From: Streptomyces sclerotialus
Lineage (GTDB): Bacteria; Actinomycetota; Actinomycetes; Streptomycetales; Streptomycetaceae
Length of the DNA stretch: 64,000 bases
Assembly (NCBI RefSeq): GCF_040907265.1
Contig: NZ_JBFOHP010000002.1
Coordinates: 6,510,001-6,574,000, forward strand
Reading direction: 5' to 3'
The translations under genes were made by a program, and so were the position numbers. The notes below the pieces were generated by a model that saw only the letters and a list, made by a program, of their open reading frames with translations, was not told the DNA's origin and searched no databases. Each line of letters opens with the position of its first letter. The first letter of the stretch is position 1. Shown piece by piece: positions 40,474 to 49,183 of this stretch.

Positions 40474-42300
40474 TCAGGCATCCCCCAGTTCGGCGAGGAG
40501 CTTCTCGACCTCCTCGTCGGACATCGCCGCCACCTGGCGGTGCCGGGCCATGACGTCGGCGAGGTGCCCGGGGGCGGGTTCCCGCGCACGCACCTCCCGG
40601 GCCAGGGCGGCGATCGTGGCGGCGCCGAACGTGGTCTGAAGAGGCAGGTCCACGCCGAACAGGTCGCTCAGGCGGACGGTCAGCCGGCTCGCCAGGAGGG
40701 AGTGGCCGCCCAGGGCGTAGAAGTCGTCGTGGACGTGCGCCGGGCGGTCGGGCAGCTCCAGTACGTCGTACCAGGTTTCGGCGATCAGCTCCTCCAGCGC
40801 GTCCCTGGGACCGACGACGGTGTCCGGCGCCGGCGGCAGCGGGTCGGGAAGGGCGTCCCGGTCGATCTTGCCGTTGACGGTCAGCGGCAGCTCATCGAGT
40901 ACGCGGACGAGCGCGGGCACCATGTGCTCGGGCAACCGTGCCGCGGCATGTCTCAGTACTGCCTCCGCCAGTCCGTGGCCGTCCCCGGCGCGCGGCACCA
41001 CGTACCCGAGCAGGCGGCCGGACCGGACGACGACCGCGGCCCGCGCCACCTCGGGGTGCTCGGACAGCACCGCTGTGACTTCGGCGGGCTCGACACGGAA
41101 GCCACGGACCTGCACCTGGTCATCGGTCCGGCCGTGGAAGCACAGGGCGCCGTCCGGCAGCCTGGCGGCCAGGTCACCGGTGCGGTAGCGGCGGCTGCCC
41201 GGCGGCCCCGACGGGTCGGGCAGGAACCGCTCGGCCGTCAGGCCGGGGCGGCCCAGGTAGCCGCGGGCGATCCCGGCCCCGCCGACGTACAGCTCGCCGC
41301 GCGCCCCGTCGGCGACCGGCTGCGCGTCCTCGTCGAGCAGCTGCACCCGGACCCCCGTGACCGGCTTGCCGATGGGCGGCACGCCGGGTGCCCCCGCCGG
41401 TACGGTGGCCGCCGTGGTGACGACGCTGGCTTCGGTCGGCCCGTAGTGGTTGACCAGGGCGTACGGAGTGCCGGGAGCAGGGGCGGCGGTGAGCGCGTCC
41501 CCACCGGTGAGCACCGTGCGCAGCCGCGAGGACGGGGCGGGCAGCCGGAGCACTTCCTGCGCCAGCGGCGTGGGCAGGAACGTCACGGTGATCCCCTCTG
41601 CTGCCAGCCACGCGAGCAGCCGGTCCGGCCGCGACCGGTCCTCCTCGTCCGGCAGGTGCAGCAGAGCGCCCGAGGAGAGGGTGGGCCACACCTCCCATAC
41701 CGAGGCGTCGAAGCCGAGTGCCGCGACGTGCGCGGTGTGCTCGCCCGGTCCGAGTCCGTAACGGCGCACGTGCCACGCGACGAGGTTGGCCAGACCGGAG
41801 TGCGGCACCATGACGCCCTTGGGAGTCCCGGTCGAGCCCGAGGTGTGAATGACGTAGGCCAGGTTGTCCGGCAGTACCGGCACGTGCGGTGCGTGCACCG
41901 GCCGGGCGGCGACGGCCGCCGCGTCGCGGGTCAGGTCCAGGAGCGCCGATCCGGCCGGGGCCGGCACCGGCGCCGGTCCCTGGGTGACCAGGACCGCCGG
42001 CGCGGCGTCCGCCAGTACGTGCTCGATCCGGCCGGGCGGCTGGGCCGGGTCCACCGGGACGTACGCCCCGCCTGCCTTGAGCACGGCGAGCTGCACGACG
42101 ATCGACTCGGCGGACCGGTGCAGGTGGACGGCGACCCGCGACTCCGGCCCGACGCCGAGACCGGCCAGGTGGTGCGCCAGCTGGTTGGCGCGCTCCTCCA
42201 GCTCCCGGTAGCGCAGCACTCCGGCGCCGCTCGCGACCGCGGGGGCCTCGGGCCGGGCGGCCGCGCGCGCCGCGATCCGATGGTGGACGAGGGCGGTCAC
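40474..42300 (-). CDS. NRPS adenylation-carrier didomain with leucine-like code
   Basis: The protein has 608 residues. GTG 42300 overlaps the stop of the desaturase gene (GTGA). The adenylation domain spans about 1-500 (IHTSGSTGTPKG, YGPTE, YRTGD, 'NGKIDRDALPDP') and the carrier domain follows (YALGGHSLLASRL). The C-terminal tail 'MARHRQVAAMSDEEVEKLLAELGD' resembles docking or COM-like tails. Aligned by eye, the specificity positions read D-A-W-F-L-G-H-V-V-K, one residue away from the known leucine code DAWFLGNVVK. It should load leucine or a leucine derivative and pass it in trans to a condensation domain, for instance the orphan one at the end of the 52-kb NRPS. It is the last gene of the minus-strand operon. 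Confidence 0.92.
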   Translation of the reverse strand: MTALVHHRIAARAAARPEAPAVASGAGVLRYRELEERANQLAHHLAGLGVGPESRVAVHLHRSAESIVVQLAVLKAGGAYVPVDPAQPPGRIEHVLADAAPAVLVTQGPAPVPAPAGSALLDLTRDAAAVAARPVHAPHVPVLPDNLAYVIHTSGSTGTPKGVMVPHSGLANLVAWHVRRYGLGPGEHTAHVAALGFDASVWEVWPTLSSGALLHLPDEEDRSRPDRLLAWLAAEGITVTFLPTPLAQEVLRLPAPSSRLRTVLTGGDALTAAPAPGTPYALVNHYGPTEASVVTTAATVPAGAPGVPPIGKPVTGVRVQLLDEDAQPVADGARGELYVGGAGIARGYLGRPGLTAERFLPDPSGPPGSRRYRTGDLAARLPDGALCFHGRTDDQVQVRGFRVEPAEVTAVLSEHPEVARAAVVVRSGRLLGYVVPRAGDGHGLAEAVLRHAAARLPEHMVPALVRVLDELPLTVNGKIDRDALPDPLPPAPDTVVGPRDALEELIAETWYDVLELPDRPAHVHDDFYALGGHSLLASRLTVRLSDLFGVDLPLQTTFGAATIAALAREVRAREPAPGHLADVMARHRQVAAMSDEEVEKLLAELGDA

Positions 42301-43250
42301 CGGGTGCTCCCGGCCTCGCGGCGGTGCAGCAGCGGACGGCTGCGGTGCAGGAAGCCCAGCATGGCGGGCACGGGACTGATGATCCGGGGCGGGGAGTCCA
42401 GGCCGTCGAGGCGCCGTTCGCGTACGTCCGGCAGCTGCGACCAGTGGCTGGCCGGGCTGAGGTGGTGTTCTTGGTGGTAACCGTCGTTGAACGCGATGAG
42501 GTTGTAGAACCTGCCGTAGTAACTGACCGAGTCGGCAGTCCGGTCGGAGGGGTCGGCACCGTAGTGCCGGTAGTAGTTCTGGACGTTGACGAGTACCAGC
42601 GCGACGAAGAAGGCCGGCAGGTAGACCAGCAGCGTCCACTGCCAGGAGATCCAGGCGAGCCCGGCGAGCGCCAGGCAGTGCGCGGCGCGGTCGGCCTGTA
42701 TCTGACGGAGTTCGCGGGTGCGTCTCGGCTCCCGGTTGTGCGCGAGCGAGAGCAGCTTCCGCTCGCGCGGCCCGACCCGCCACAGCCGGTGCACCATCAG
42801 CACTTCTCTGCCCCGGTCCGCGAACGTCTCCAGCGCGCCGAGGACGATGTAGCGGAGCAGTGGGGCGTGTTCACCGTCCCGGCCGTCGCGGTAGGTCGAC
42901 GATGTGTCTCGGGTGGTGCCGTCCTCGCCGATCGGGTCGTTGTTGAAGCGGTGGTGGTTCCGCACATGCGTCAGGTGGTACGCCTGCACGGACTGCCCGA
43001 TGTTGACGGAGTTCAGCAGTGACCCCACCGCGTTCAGCCGGGCGGACGTGAACCACGGGACATGGGTGAACAGATGGGAGACCACGATGATGTTGTACGC
43101 GGTCAGCACCGCGACGAGCACCCCGCCGCCCACCCCGGCCCATACCGGGGACGAGTCCCACAGTGTCGCCGCCCGGACGGTCAGCACCGGCTGCGCAATG
43201 CTGTAGCCGAGCAGTAAGGCGTCCTTGGGCGTGTGCTTCCAGATCCGCAC
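42297..43250 (-). CDS. Membrane di-iron fatty-acid desaturase/hydroxylase-family enzyme
   Basis: The protein has 317 residues. Three histidine boxes are present: HLFTH, HLTHVRNHH and HQEHH. They are spread between hydrophobic segments such as 'GVLVAVLTAYNIIVV' and 'LLVYLPAFFVALVLV', the topology of integral membrane desaturases and hydroxylases. The family uses O2 and an electron donor to desaturate or hydroxylate acyl chains or, in some clusters, amino-acid derived substrates. It starts 9 bp after the amidinotransferase stop and overlaps the next gene, so it is an integral part of the operon. The substrate may be an acyl or amino-acyl chain on a carrier, possibly the acyl group activated by the ligase at 59.5 kb (inference). 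Confidence 0.85.
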   Translation of the reverse strand: MRIWKHTPKDALLLGYSIAQPVLTVRAATLWDSSPVWAGVGGGVLVAVLTAYNIIVVSHLFTHVPWFTSARLNAVGSLLNSVNIGQSVQAYHLTHVRNHHRFNNDPIGEDGTTRDTSSTYRDGRDGEHAPLLRYIVLGALETFADRGREVLMVHRLWRVGPRERKLLSLAHNREPRRTRELRQIQADRAAHCLALAGLAWISWQWTLLVYLPAFFVALVLVNVQNYYRHYGADPSDRTADSVSYYGRFYNLIAFNDGYHQEHHLSPASHWSQLPDVRERRLDGLDSPPRIISPVPAMLGFLHRSRPLLHRREAGSTR

Positions 43251-43259
43251 GGTGACTCC

Positions 43260-44348
43260 TCAGAGGTACGAGCGCAGCGATCCGCGGCGGCGCACGTCGA
43301 GCGTCGCGCAGTGGAACGAGCCGCCGAAGCTGTTGAAGTTCCGGAAGTTGCACAGGACCGGGGTGAAGCCGAAGTTCTTGAGCGCCTGGATCATCGGCTC
43401 GTCCTGACGCTCCACGATCACCCGGTCCTCGTCCAGCATCAGGATGTTCATGTTGATCCACTTGCTGGTCATGTACAGCGGGTGAGCGTCCGGCATGACC
43501 GGCTGGGGAGCGGCCATGACGTCCCAGTCCTTGAAGAGGTCCGGGACCTTCGGCACCCGCTCCGGGTTGATGAGCAGTTTCCCGGGGGCCATCGGCACCA
43601 GGGTCGCGTCGATGTGCATGGGGTGCGTGTCGTTGAACTCGAACACGTGGATGCGGTACTCGTCACCGAGGTGGCGCCGCAGCCACTCGATGCCGAAGTC
43701 GTTGGTCACGTTGCTCTTCTGCGCGATGATGTCGCGGCCGCAGCGGGTGAAGTCCGCGGCGTCGAAGGTCGGCTCGAACTCGGTGACGACCAGGCGCGGG
43801 GAGCCGTCCGGTCCGGGTCCGTCCGTCCACTCCTGGTCGAACTGCTCGTCCGGCAGCTCGGGCTTCGGGCCGGCGCTCCACTTGGCGCCGCCCCGGAAGT
43901 ACTCCTTGAGCAGCGGCCGGTAGGCCAGCGATTCGTAGTAGCGGGAGCGCCAGGCCATCGGGCACTCGATGATGTCGTCGCCGACCACCAGCAGCGCATC
44001 GCGCGGCATGGCGGCGTACATGCCGCTGCTGGACCAGTGCAGTGTGCTGTAGGTCGTGCGCTGCGGAATCGGTTCCGGGCGCCGTACGGTCACGCCCTCC
44101 GCTTCGAGGATGTGCGCGAACTCGTCCAGTTCCCGGCGCGCGGCCTCGACCCGCTCGGCCGGGAACGGCCGGCCCGCGTGCCGGCGGAACGTCTCGTGCA
44201 TGTCCTGCGGCAGCACCGGAGGCAGCGCCTCGTGCCAGGGCGGGAAGCTGGCGTCGTCGACGATCCCGACGATGACCTCCTCCAGCGGGTCCCACTCGGT
44301 GTACGAGCGCACGGGCCCGGTCGCGGCGGTGCCGTTCTGCTCAGTCAT
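43260..44348 (-). CDS. Amidinotransferase (glycine/inosamine amidinotransferase family)
   Basis: The protein has 362 residues. ATG 44348 overlaps the thioesterase stop (ATGA). The catalytic Cys347 is in GGSFHCAT. The Asp and His of the triad fit 'EPTFDAADFTRCGRDI' and 'DTHPMHIDATLVPM'. The family moves an amidino group from arginine to an amine, giving ornithine and a guanidino compound (glycine amidinotransferase and StrB types). In this cluster it predicts a guanidino group in the product or in one building block, for instance on a diamino acid. The acceptor cannot be read from the sequence. Confidence 0.93.
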   Translation of the reverse strand: MTEQNGTAATGPVRSYTEWDPLEEVIVGIVDDASFPPWHEALPPVLPQDMHETFRRHAGRPFPAERVEAARRELDEFAHILEAEGVTVRRPEPIPQRTTYSTLHWSSSGMYAAMPRDALLVVGDDIIECPMAWRSRYYESLAYRPLLKEYFRGGAKWSAGPKPELPDEQFDQEWTDGPGPDGSPRLVVTEFEPTFDAADFTRCGRDIIAQKSNVTNDFGIEWLRRHLGDEYRIHVFEFNDTHPMHIDATLVPMAPGKLLINPERVPKVPDLFKDWDVMAAPQPVMPDAHPLYMTSKWINMNILMLDEDRVIVERQDEPMIQALKNFGFTPVLCNFRNFNSFGGSFHCATLDVRRRGSLRSYL

Positions 44349-45115
44349 CGGATCTGCCTCTCGGTAGTGCGGGCGAAACCTGCGGCGAGCTCCCGCCGCA
44401 GCGCCTCGGGCGCAGTCAGGAACGCGTGGTGCGTCCCGGGGAGCTCGACGTGCCGGAACTGTCCTGGCGCGGCGTACGTGGCCCAGCCGACCATCTGCTG
44501 CGGGCGGATCTCCACGTCGTACCGCCAGCCGATCGACCACACGTCGCTGGGCAGGACGACCGGCTCGTCGAGGCGGTACAGCTGGTTGGCTGTGATGTCG
44601 GCACGCATCACCCGCAGGTTCATCGCCAGGATGGCCGGGTGCGGCTCGCCTCCCATGGCGCGGGTCAGACGTTCGAGTTCGACGGTCAGCTGCTGGTCGG
44701 TCATCGACAGGTACCGGCCGTACGGCCCCAGGTGCGGCGCGACCTGGGAGGAGACGAACACGCATGCCGGGGCGGGGAGCCGGCTGCCGGCAATCATCGC
44801 CGCGGTGGCGAACCCGGCCAGCGCGCCCCCGCAGTGGCCGAAGAAGCCGTACGGACGGTCCAGGTAGGGCTCCAGGCTGTCGGCGAGCTGCTCGGCCAGC
44901 TCCTCGTAGGTGCCGTAGTGCGGCTCGCGCAGGCGGTTCTCCCGGCCGGGCGGTTGCAGCAGGCACACCTCGATGTCCGAGCCGCCGTCCGTGATCCGGC
45001 GGGGCCACCGGTTGAACATCGACGCACCGAGCCCGGAGTAGGGGAAGCAGAACAGCCGCGTCGGGCAGTCGTCACGCGGGGGCCGCAGGAAGGTCTTGTC
45101 GCGCCGGGGCTTCAC
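44345..45115 (-). CDS. Type II thioesterase with cysteine in the nucleophile position
   Basis: The protein has 256 residues. GTG 45115 overlaps the P450 stop. It is an alpha/beta-hydrolase of the GrsT/RifR family: 'RLFCFPYSGLGASMF' at the start, oxyanion and chain-binding segments, and the catalytic His in 'LPGTHHAFL'. The nucleophile elbow reads GHCGGAL, with Cys95 where nearly all family members have Ser (GHSMGA). Type II thioesterases clear wrong groups from carrier domains. A Cys nucleophile is known from some product-releasing thioesterases and favours aminolysis or strained-ring formation over hydrolysis (family knowledge), so the role here could be different. Confidence 0.88.
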   Translation of the reverse strand: MKPRRDKTFLRPPRDDCPTRLFCFPYSGLGASMFNRWPRRITDGGSDIEVCLLQPPGRENRLREPHYGTYEELAEQLADSLEPYLDRPYGFFGHCGGALAGFATAAMIAGSRLPAPACVFVSSQVAPHLGPYGRYLSMTDQQLTVELERLTRAMGGEPHPAILAMNLRVMRADITANQLYRLDEPVVLPSDVWSIGWRYDVEIRPQQMVGWATYAAPGQFRHVELPGTHHAFLTAPEALRRELAAGFARTTERQIR

Positions 45116-46404
45116 ACGACCACCGGCCCGTCCTCGGCCACCGCCGCCTCGATGGCGCGGCCCGCCTCCGGGGACAGCCGCGCGGTCAGCGGCAGGCTCT
45201 TGATGCCGGCCACGAAGTTGGACGCCAGGTGCTCCACGGGACCGGCGACCGTGAACCGTTCCACGGCGGTGACGAGCACGTGGAACAGCGCGGCCAGCGC
45301 GATCCTCGCCAGCGGTGCGCCGATGCAGTAGTGCGGCCCGAAGCCGAAGGCCACATGCCGGTTGGGGCTGCGGGTGATGTCGAACCGGTACGGGTCGGCG
45401 AAGACGTCCTCGTCGCGATTGGCCGAGCCGAGCCAGGCCACCACCGCCTCGCCCTCCTGGATGCGCTGCCCGTGCAGCACCATGTCGCGGGTGGCGTAGC
45501 GCATGAAGTGGTTGGCCGGGGACGACCAGCGCAGTCCCTCCTCGACCGCGGTGGGGGTCAGCGGCGGGTCGGCCCGCCAGCGGTCCCACTCCCGCGGGTT
45601 CTCGATGAGCGCCAGGACGGTCGCGGCGACGGCATGCGGTGTGGTCACGTTCGCGCCGAGCAGCAGGCTGTAACAGTTGTAGACGATCTCGTCGTGGCGT
45701 AGTTTGCGGCCGTCCGCCTCCATCTCGACCAGGAACCCCACCAGGTCGTCGCCCGGGTCGCGGCGGCGCCTGCGCACCTGCCCGGAGAAGTACGCGAACA
45801 GCTCGTGGTGGGCCGCGGCCAGCGTGCCGTGCCCCTCGGAACGCCGGTAGTCGGCGTCCTGCGGTGCGACGGCCGTCGTGGTCAGCCGGGCCAGCTGGGC
45901 CCAGTCCTCTTCCGGGAGGCCCATCAGCGTGCCGGTGAACGCCATCGGGAAGCCCGAGCCCGCCGCGGCGACGTCCCACACGCCGCCGTCGAGCAGCGGC
46001 GCGAGCATGCGGTGCACCACGCGGCGGATCTGCGGGTTGTGCGGCTGCAGCGCGCGGTGGGAGAGCACCTTGGACATCGGCTTGCGCAGCGCGGTGTGCA
46101 CCGGTGGATCGCTGGCGGCCATCATCTTGTTGCCCGCGGGGTCCGTGCCGCCCAGCACCGAGAGCAGTGTGCCCCTGCTGGAGGTGAACCTGGTGTGGTC
46201 CCGCAGTACGGCGTCGACGTCGTGGTAGCGGGTCACCGACCAGAAGGAGCGCCCGTCCGGGAGCGTGCTGCGGTGCACAGGGGCGTGGCGGCGCATATGG
46301 GCCCAGACCGGGTGCGGGTCCCCGGCGGCGTAGAAGTCGTGGTCCGCCAGGTCGACCGTGCCGAGGTCGACGCCGGCGTCGTGGGACGGAGCGGTGATCC
46401 TCAC
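45112..46404 (-). CDS. Cytochrome P450, probably acting on a carrier-bound amino acid
   Basis: The protein has 430 residues. GTG 46404 overlaps the stop of the A-T didomain gene. The heme-binding loop is FGFGPHYCIGAPLAR with Cys360. The I-helix oxygen site is 'LLLGANVTTPHAV', where the usual AGxxT is GANVT. The K-helix motif is in 'VEEGLRWSSP'. It is a soluble bacterial class-I P450 needing ferredoxin partners, none of which are encoded nearby. P450s coupled to free A-T didomains commonly hydroxylate the tethered amino acid at the beta carbon, as in novobiocin and nikkomycin pathways (family knowledge). That is the most likely role here. Confidence 0.93.
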   Translation of the reverse strand: MRITAPSHDAGVDLGTVDLADHDFYAAGDPHPVWAHMRRHAPVHRSTLPDGRSFWSVTRYHDVDAVLRDHTRFTSSRGTLLSVLGGTDPAGNKMMAASDPPVHTALRKPMSKVLSHRALQPHNPQIRRVVHRMLAPLLDGGVWDVAAAGSGFPMAFTGTLMGLPEEDWAQLARLTTTAVAPQDADYRRSEGHGTLAAAHHELFAYFSGQVRRRRRDPGDDLVGFLVEMEADGRKLRHDEIVYNCYSLLLGANVTTPHAVAATVLALIENPREWDRWRADPPLTPTAVEEGLRWSSPANHFMRYATRDMVLHGQRIQEGEAVVAWLGSANRDEDVFADPYRFDITRSPNRHVAFGFGPHYCIGAPLARIALAALFHVLVTAVERFTVAGPVEHLASNFVAGIKSLPLTARLSPEAGRAIEAAVAEDGPVVV

Positions 46405-48122
46405 TGGTTCTCCTCCCCGGTGGTGAGCATCTCGGCGAGTTCCGCGATGGTCGGGTGTTCGTAGAAGGCGACCGGGGGTACCGCGCGTCCGTACCGCTCG
46501 TCGATCTCGACGGTGATCCGGGTGGCCATCAGCGAATGCCCGCCCAGCTCGAAGAAGTCGTCGTCCACGCCCACCTCGTCGATCTGCAGCAGGTCGGCCC
46601 ACAGCTCGGCGAGCCACGCCTCGTGCTCGTTGCCCGGGGGGCGGTAGTCGGTGCTCAGCTCCGGGCGACCGGGCAGGGTCGTCGCGGCGAGCCGGGCCCG
46701 GTCGGTCTTGCCGTTGCGGTTCAGCGGCAGCTCGTCGACGCGCAGGTAGACCGCGGGGATCATGTAGCGCGGCACGAGTGCGGCGAGATGGGCGCGGAGC
46801 TCGGCCGTGGTGAGCGTGCGCTCGGTCACGTAGAAGGCGGCGAGGAGCTGTTCGCCGTGCGGCCGCTGGGCGACGACCGCGGCGTCGTCGATCTCCGGGT
46901 GGGTGCACAGGGCCGCCTCTATCTCGTTCGGCTCGACCCGGAAGCCGCGGATCTTGAGCTGGGCGTCGGTGCGGCCGAGGAACTCCAGCGCCCCGTCGGG
47001 ACGGCGACGGGCCACATCCCCGGTGCGGTAGAGCCGCCCGCCCGCGGTGGCGCCGAACGGGTCGGGGAGGAAGCGCGCCGCGGTCAGCGCCGGGTCGCCC
47101 TGGTAGCCGTGCGCGAGACCGGACCCGCCCGCGTACAGCTCCCCGGCCTGGCCGTCGGGTACCGGCCGCAGCTGGTCGTCGAGGAGGTGCACGGTGGTAC
47201 CGGTGACCGGCACCCCGATGGGCACCCGGCCTTCGCCGACCGGCTCGGTGAGCACATGACAGGCCGTGAACGTGGTGTTCTCGGTGGGGCCGTACCCGTT
47301 GACCAGCCGGGTGTCCGGCAGTTCACGCAGTGCTCGGTCGACGTGAGCGGTGGAGAGCACGTCGCCGCCGGCGATCAGGTGGCGCAGCCCGCGCATGCCC
47401 CGCAGCCGGTGAGCGGTCACCACCGAGTGGAACAGCCCGGCGGTCAGCCACAGCGTGGTGACGCCTTCCCGCCGGACCAGTTCCTCGATATCGGCCGGGG
47501 ACAGGTCCTCCGGGGGAGCCACGACCAGGCGGGCGCCGTTGAGCAGCGGACCCCACAGCTCCAGTGTCGACGCGTCGAAGGCCACGGGTGCCAGGAGCAG
47601 GAACACGTCGTCGGGCCGTATCGGCAGCAGCTCCTGCCCCCGTACGAGCCGCGCCACCGCGCGGTGCGGGACGCACACGCCTTTCGGGACGCCGGTCGAA
47701 CCGGAGGTGTAGGCGACGTACGCCGTGCTCTCGGGGACGGTGTCCGGCGGCGGCACCGTGTCCGGGGGCGTCCCGGCGGTGGCCGCCAGCAGATCGGGCG
47801 TCACCACCACCTGTGCGCCCGCGTCCTTGAGCACCAGCGCGCGGCGCTCCTCGGGCTGCTGCGGGTCCAGGGCGAGGTAGCAGCCGCCCGCCTTGAGTAC
47901 GGCCAGCAGAGTCACCACCAGGTCGGCCGACCGTGGCAGGTCGACGGCGACGCGGGACTCGGGGACCACACCGAGTCCGCGCAGCCGCCCGGCCAGGAGG
48001 CCGGCGCGCGCGTCCAGTTCGGAGTACGTGAGGGTGGCGTCGGGTGCGCTGACCGCGACGGCGTCGGGCCGGGCCGCCACTTGACGGGCGAACGCGGCGG
48101 TGATGGTGCTCGCGTGATGCAT
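46401..48122 (-). CDS. NRPS adenylation-carrier didomain with valine-like code
   Basis: The protein has 573 residues. The ATG at 48122 lies 45 bp after the hotdog-protein stop. The adenylation domain shows YTSGSTGVPKG, NGYGPTENTT, YRTGDVARR and NRNGKTDRARL. The carrier domain has DDDFFELGGHSLMATRI. Aligned by eye, the specificity positions are D-A-L-W-I-G-G-T-F-K, one residue from the valine code DAFWIGGTFK of GrsB. It should load valine or a related beta-branched or small hydrophobic amino acid. It is coupled to the P450 gene, so its tethered residue is probably hydroxylated. It has no condensation domain, so it delivers its residue in trans. Confidence 0.92.
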   Translation of the reverse strand: MHHASTITAAFARQVAARPDAVAVSAPDATLTYSELDARAGLLAGRLRGLGVVPESRVAVDLPRSADLVVTLLAVLKAGGCYLALDPQQPEERRALVLKDAGAQVVVTPDLLAATAGTPPDTVPPPDTVPESTAYVAYTSGSTGVPKGVCVPHRAVARLVRGQELLPIRPDDVFLLLAPVAFDASTLELWGPLLNGARLVVAPPEDLSPADIEELVRREGVTTLWLTAGLFHSVVTAHRLRGMRGLRHLIAGGDVLSTAHVDRALRELPDTRLVNGYGPTENTTFTACHVLTEPVGEGRVPIGVPVTGTTVHLLDDQLRPVPDGQAGELYAGGSGLAHGYQGDPALTAARFLPDPFGATAGGRLYRTGDVARRRPDGALEFLGRTDAQLKIRGFRVEPNEIEAALCTHPEIDDAAVVAQRPHGEQLLAAFYVTERTLTTAELRAHLAALVPRYMIPAVYLRVDELPLNRNGKTDRARLAATTLPGRPELSTDYRPPGNEHEAWLAELWADLLQIDEVGVDDDFFELGGHSLMATRITVEIDERYGRAVPPVAFYEHPTIAELAEMLTTGEENQ

Positions 48123-48167
48123 GCAGTCCTCCTCTGCTGGGCTCTCCTGCTTCGCCGGCCGGGTGGG

Positions 48168-48875
48168 TCAGTCGCTGTACCGCAGCCCGTCGGGGACCGC
48201 CGTCCATACCGCGGCGGCGGTGGCGATCAGCTGTCCGGACGGGGTGTGGACCGAGCTGCCGACGCTCACCGTGCGGCCGTGCGCGCCGAGCCGCGTGGCG
48301 ACCACCACGTGGGGAGCGCCCGGCTCGACCCGGCCGGGGATGACGACCGAGAGCCTGCTGAGCACCAACGGGGACGGACGCCCGTCGACCCAGCCGCCGG
48401 GACAGTCGAGCACGCACCACAACATGTCCGGGTCGTCGCTGCGCGGGGTCCAGGGACAGGCCACGGTGTGCGGCCGGCCGGGAACGGGGCCGGGAGCCAG
48501 GTGCAGCCCGTCCGCCCGGTCGGGGCCGCACACGAAGCAGCTCGGGAACGGGTGCCCGGTGCGGCCGGGGAAACCGTGGGCCGCGATCCGTGCGGTGGTG
48601 AGGTCGACCGGAGGTACCGCCCCCGGCGACCGGGCCACCGAGGAAACCGTGGCGACCAGGGTGTCACTCGTACGGACGCAGACACGCTTGCCGACGCCCG
48701 CGACCGCCATCGGGGTTTCCAGCGGCGGTGCGGCGAGCAGCGTCACAGCCACCGGCGGCTCCAGACCGGAAGCCCGGGCGAAGACGGCGCACGCATACCC
48801 GCCGTGGGCTGTGTGCGGAGGACCGTTGAAGGCGCGACCGATGGTCGCGCTCGCTGTTGCTCTTGCGCCTGCCAC
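48168..48875 (-). CDS. Hotdog-fold thioesterase-like protein
   Basis: The protein has 235 residues. It shows a double-hotdog pattern: 'AFNGPPHTAHGGYACAVFA' in the N-terminal half (HGG-type turn) and 'FPSCFVCGPDRADGLHLAPGP' in the middle, a segment I recall from uncharacterised actinobacterial acyl-CoA thioesterase-like proteins. 'DCPGGWVDGRPSPLVL' in the second half is also typical. The family hydrolyses or binds acyl-CoA or acyl-carrier thioesters. It is the first gene of the minus-strand operon, 45 bp before the A-T gene. Removal of a starter or side-chain acyl group is possible. The true substrate is unknown. Confidence 0.7.
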   Translation of the reverse strand: MAGARATASATIGRAFNGPPHTAHGGYACAVFARASGLEPPVAVTLLAAPPLETPMAVAGVGKRVCVRTSDTLVATVSSVARSPGAVPPVDLTTARIAAHGFPGRTGHPFPSCFVCGPDRADGLHLAPGPVPGRPHTVACPWTPRSDDPDMLWCVLDCPGGWVDGRPSPLVLSRLSVVIPGRVEPGAPHVVVATRLGAHGRTVSVGSSVHTPSGQLIATAAAVWTAVPDGLRYSD

Positions 48876-49183
48876 GAGACGTCATGGTGTCCCGGGACAT
48901 GCGCACGGAGGTGGCAGCCGCCGACGTCCCGGCCGGGCGATCGTCTCTGCTCAGGGCCGCTCCGGCAGGGGGGATACGGGAGTCCCACGGCGGACGGCGC
49001 CGGGACGCCCATCGGACGCGCGACCACGTCGGTTCCCGTACCGAATCCACTGCCGCCTCACCGGACGGCCGTCTGGTCTCGGGCTCCGTCGCACGGGGGC
49101 GGCACCCGAGACGGCCGAGAGGTGTCAGGCCACCCGGCGACGATGAGGACCGGCCTGTGCGAGCGAGCGTGAGGGAGTCTGGA
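48876..49183. other. Divergent promoter region of two cluster operons
   Basis: The 308 bp lie between the hotdog gene (minus) and the amino-acid oxidase gene (plus). An in-frame upstream extension of the oxidase reading frame exists but has no family similarity and is Arg-rich, so I treat this as promoter DNA. The right end has GAGGGAG 5-11 bp before the oxidase ATG. I could not identify -10/-35 boxes securely. Confidence 0.45.
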
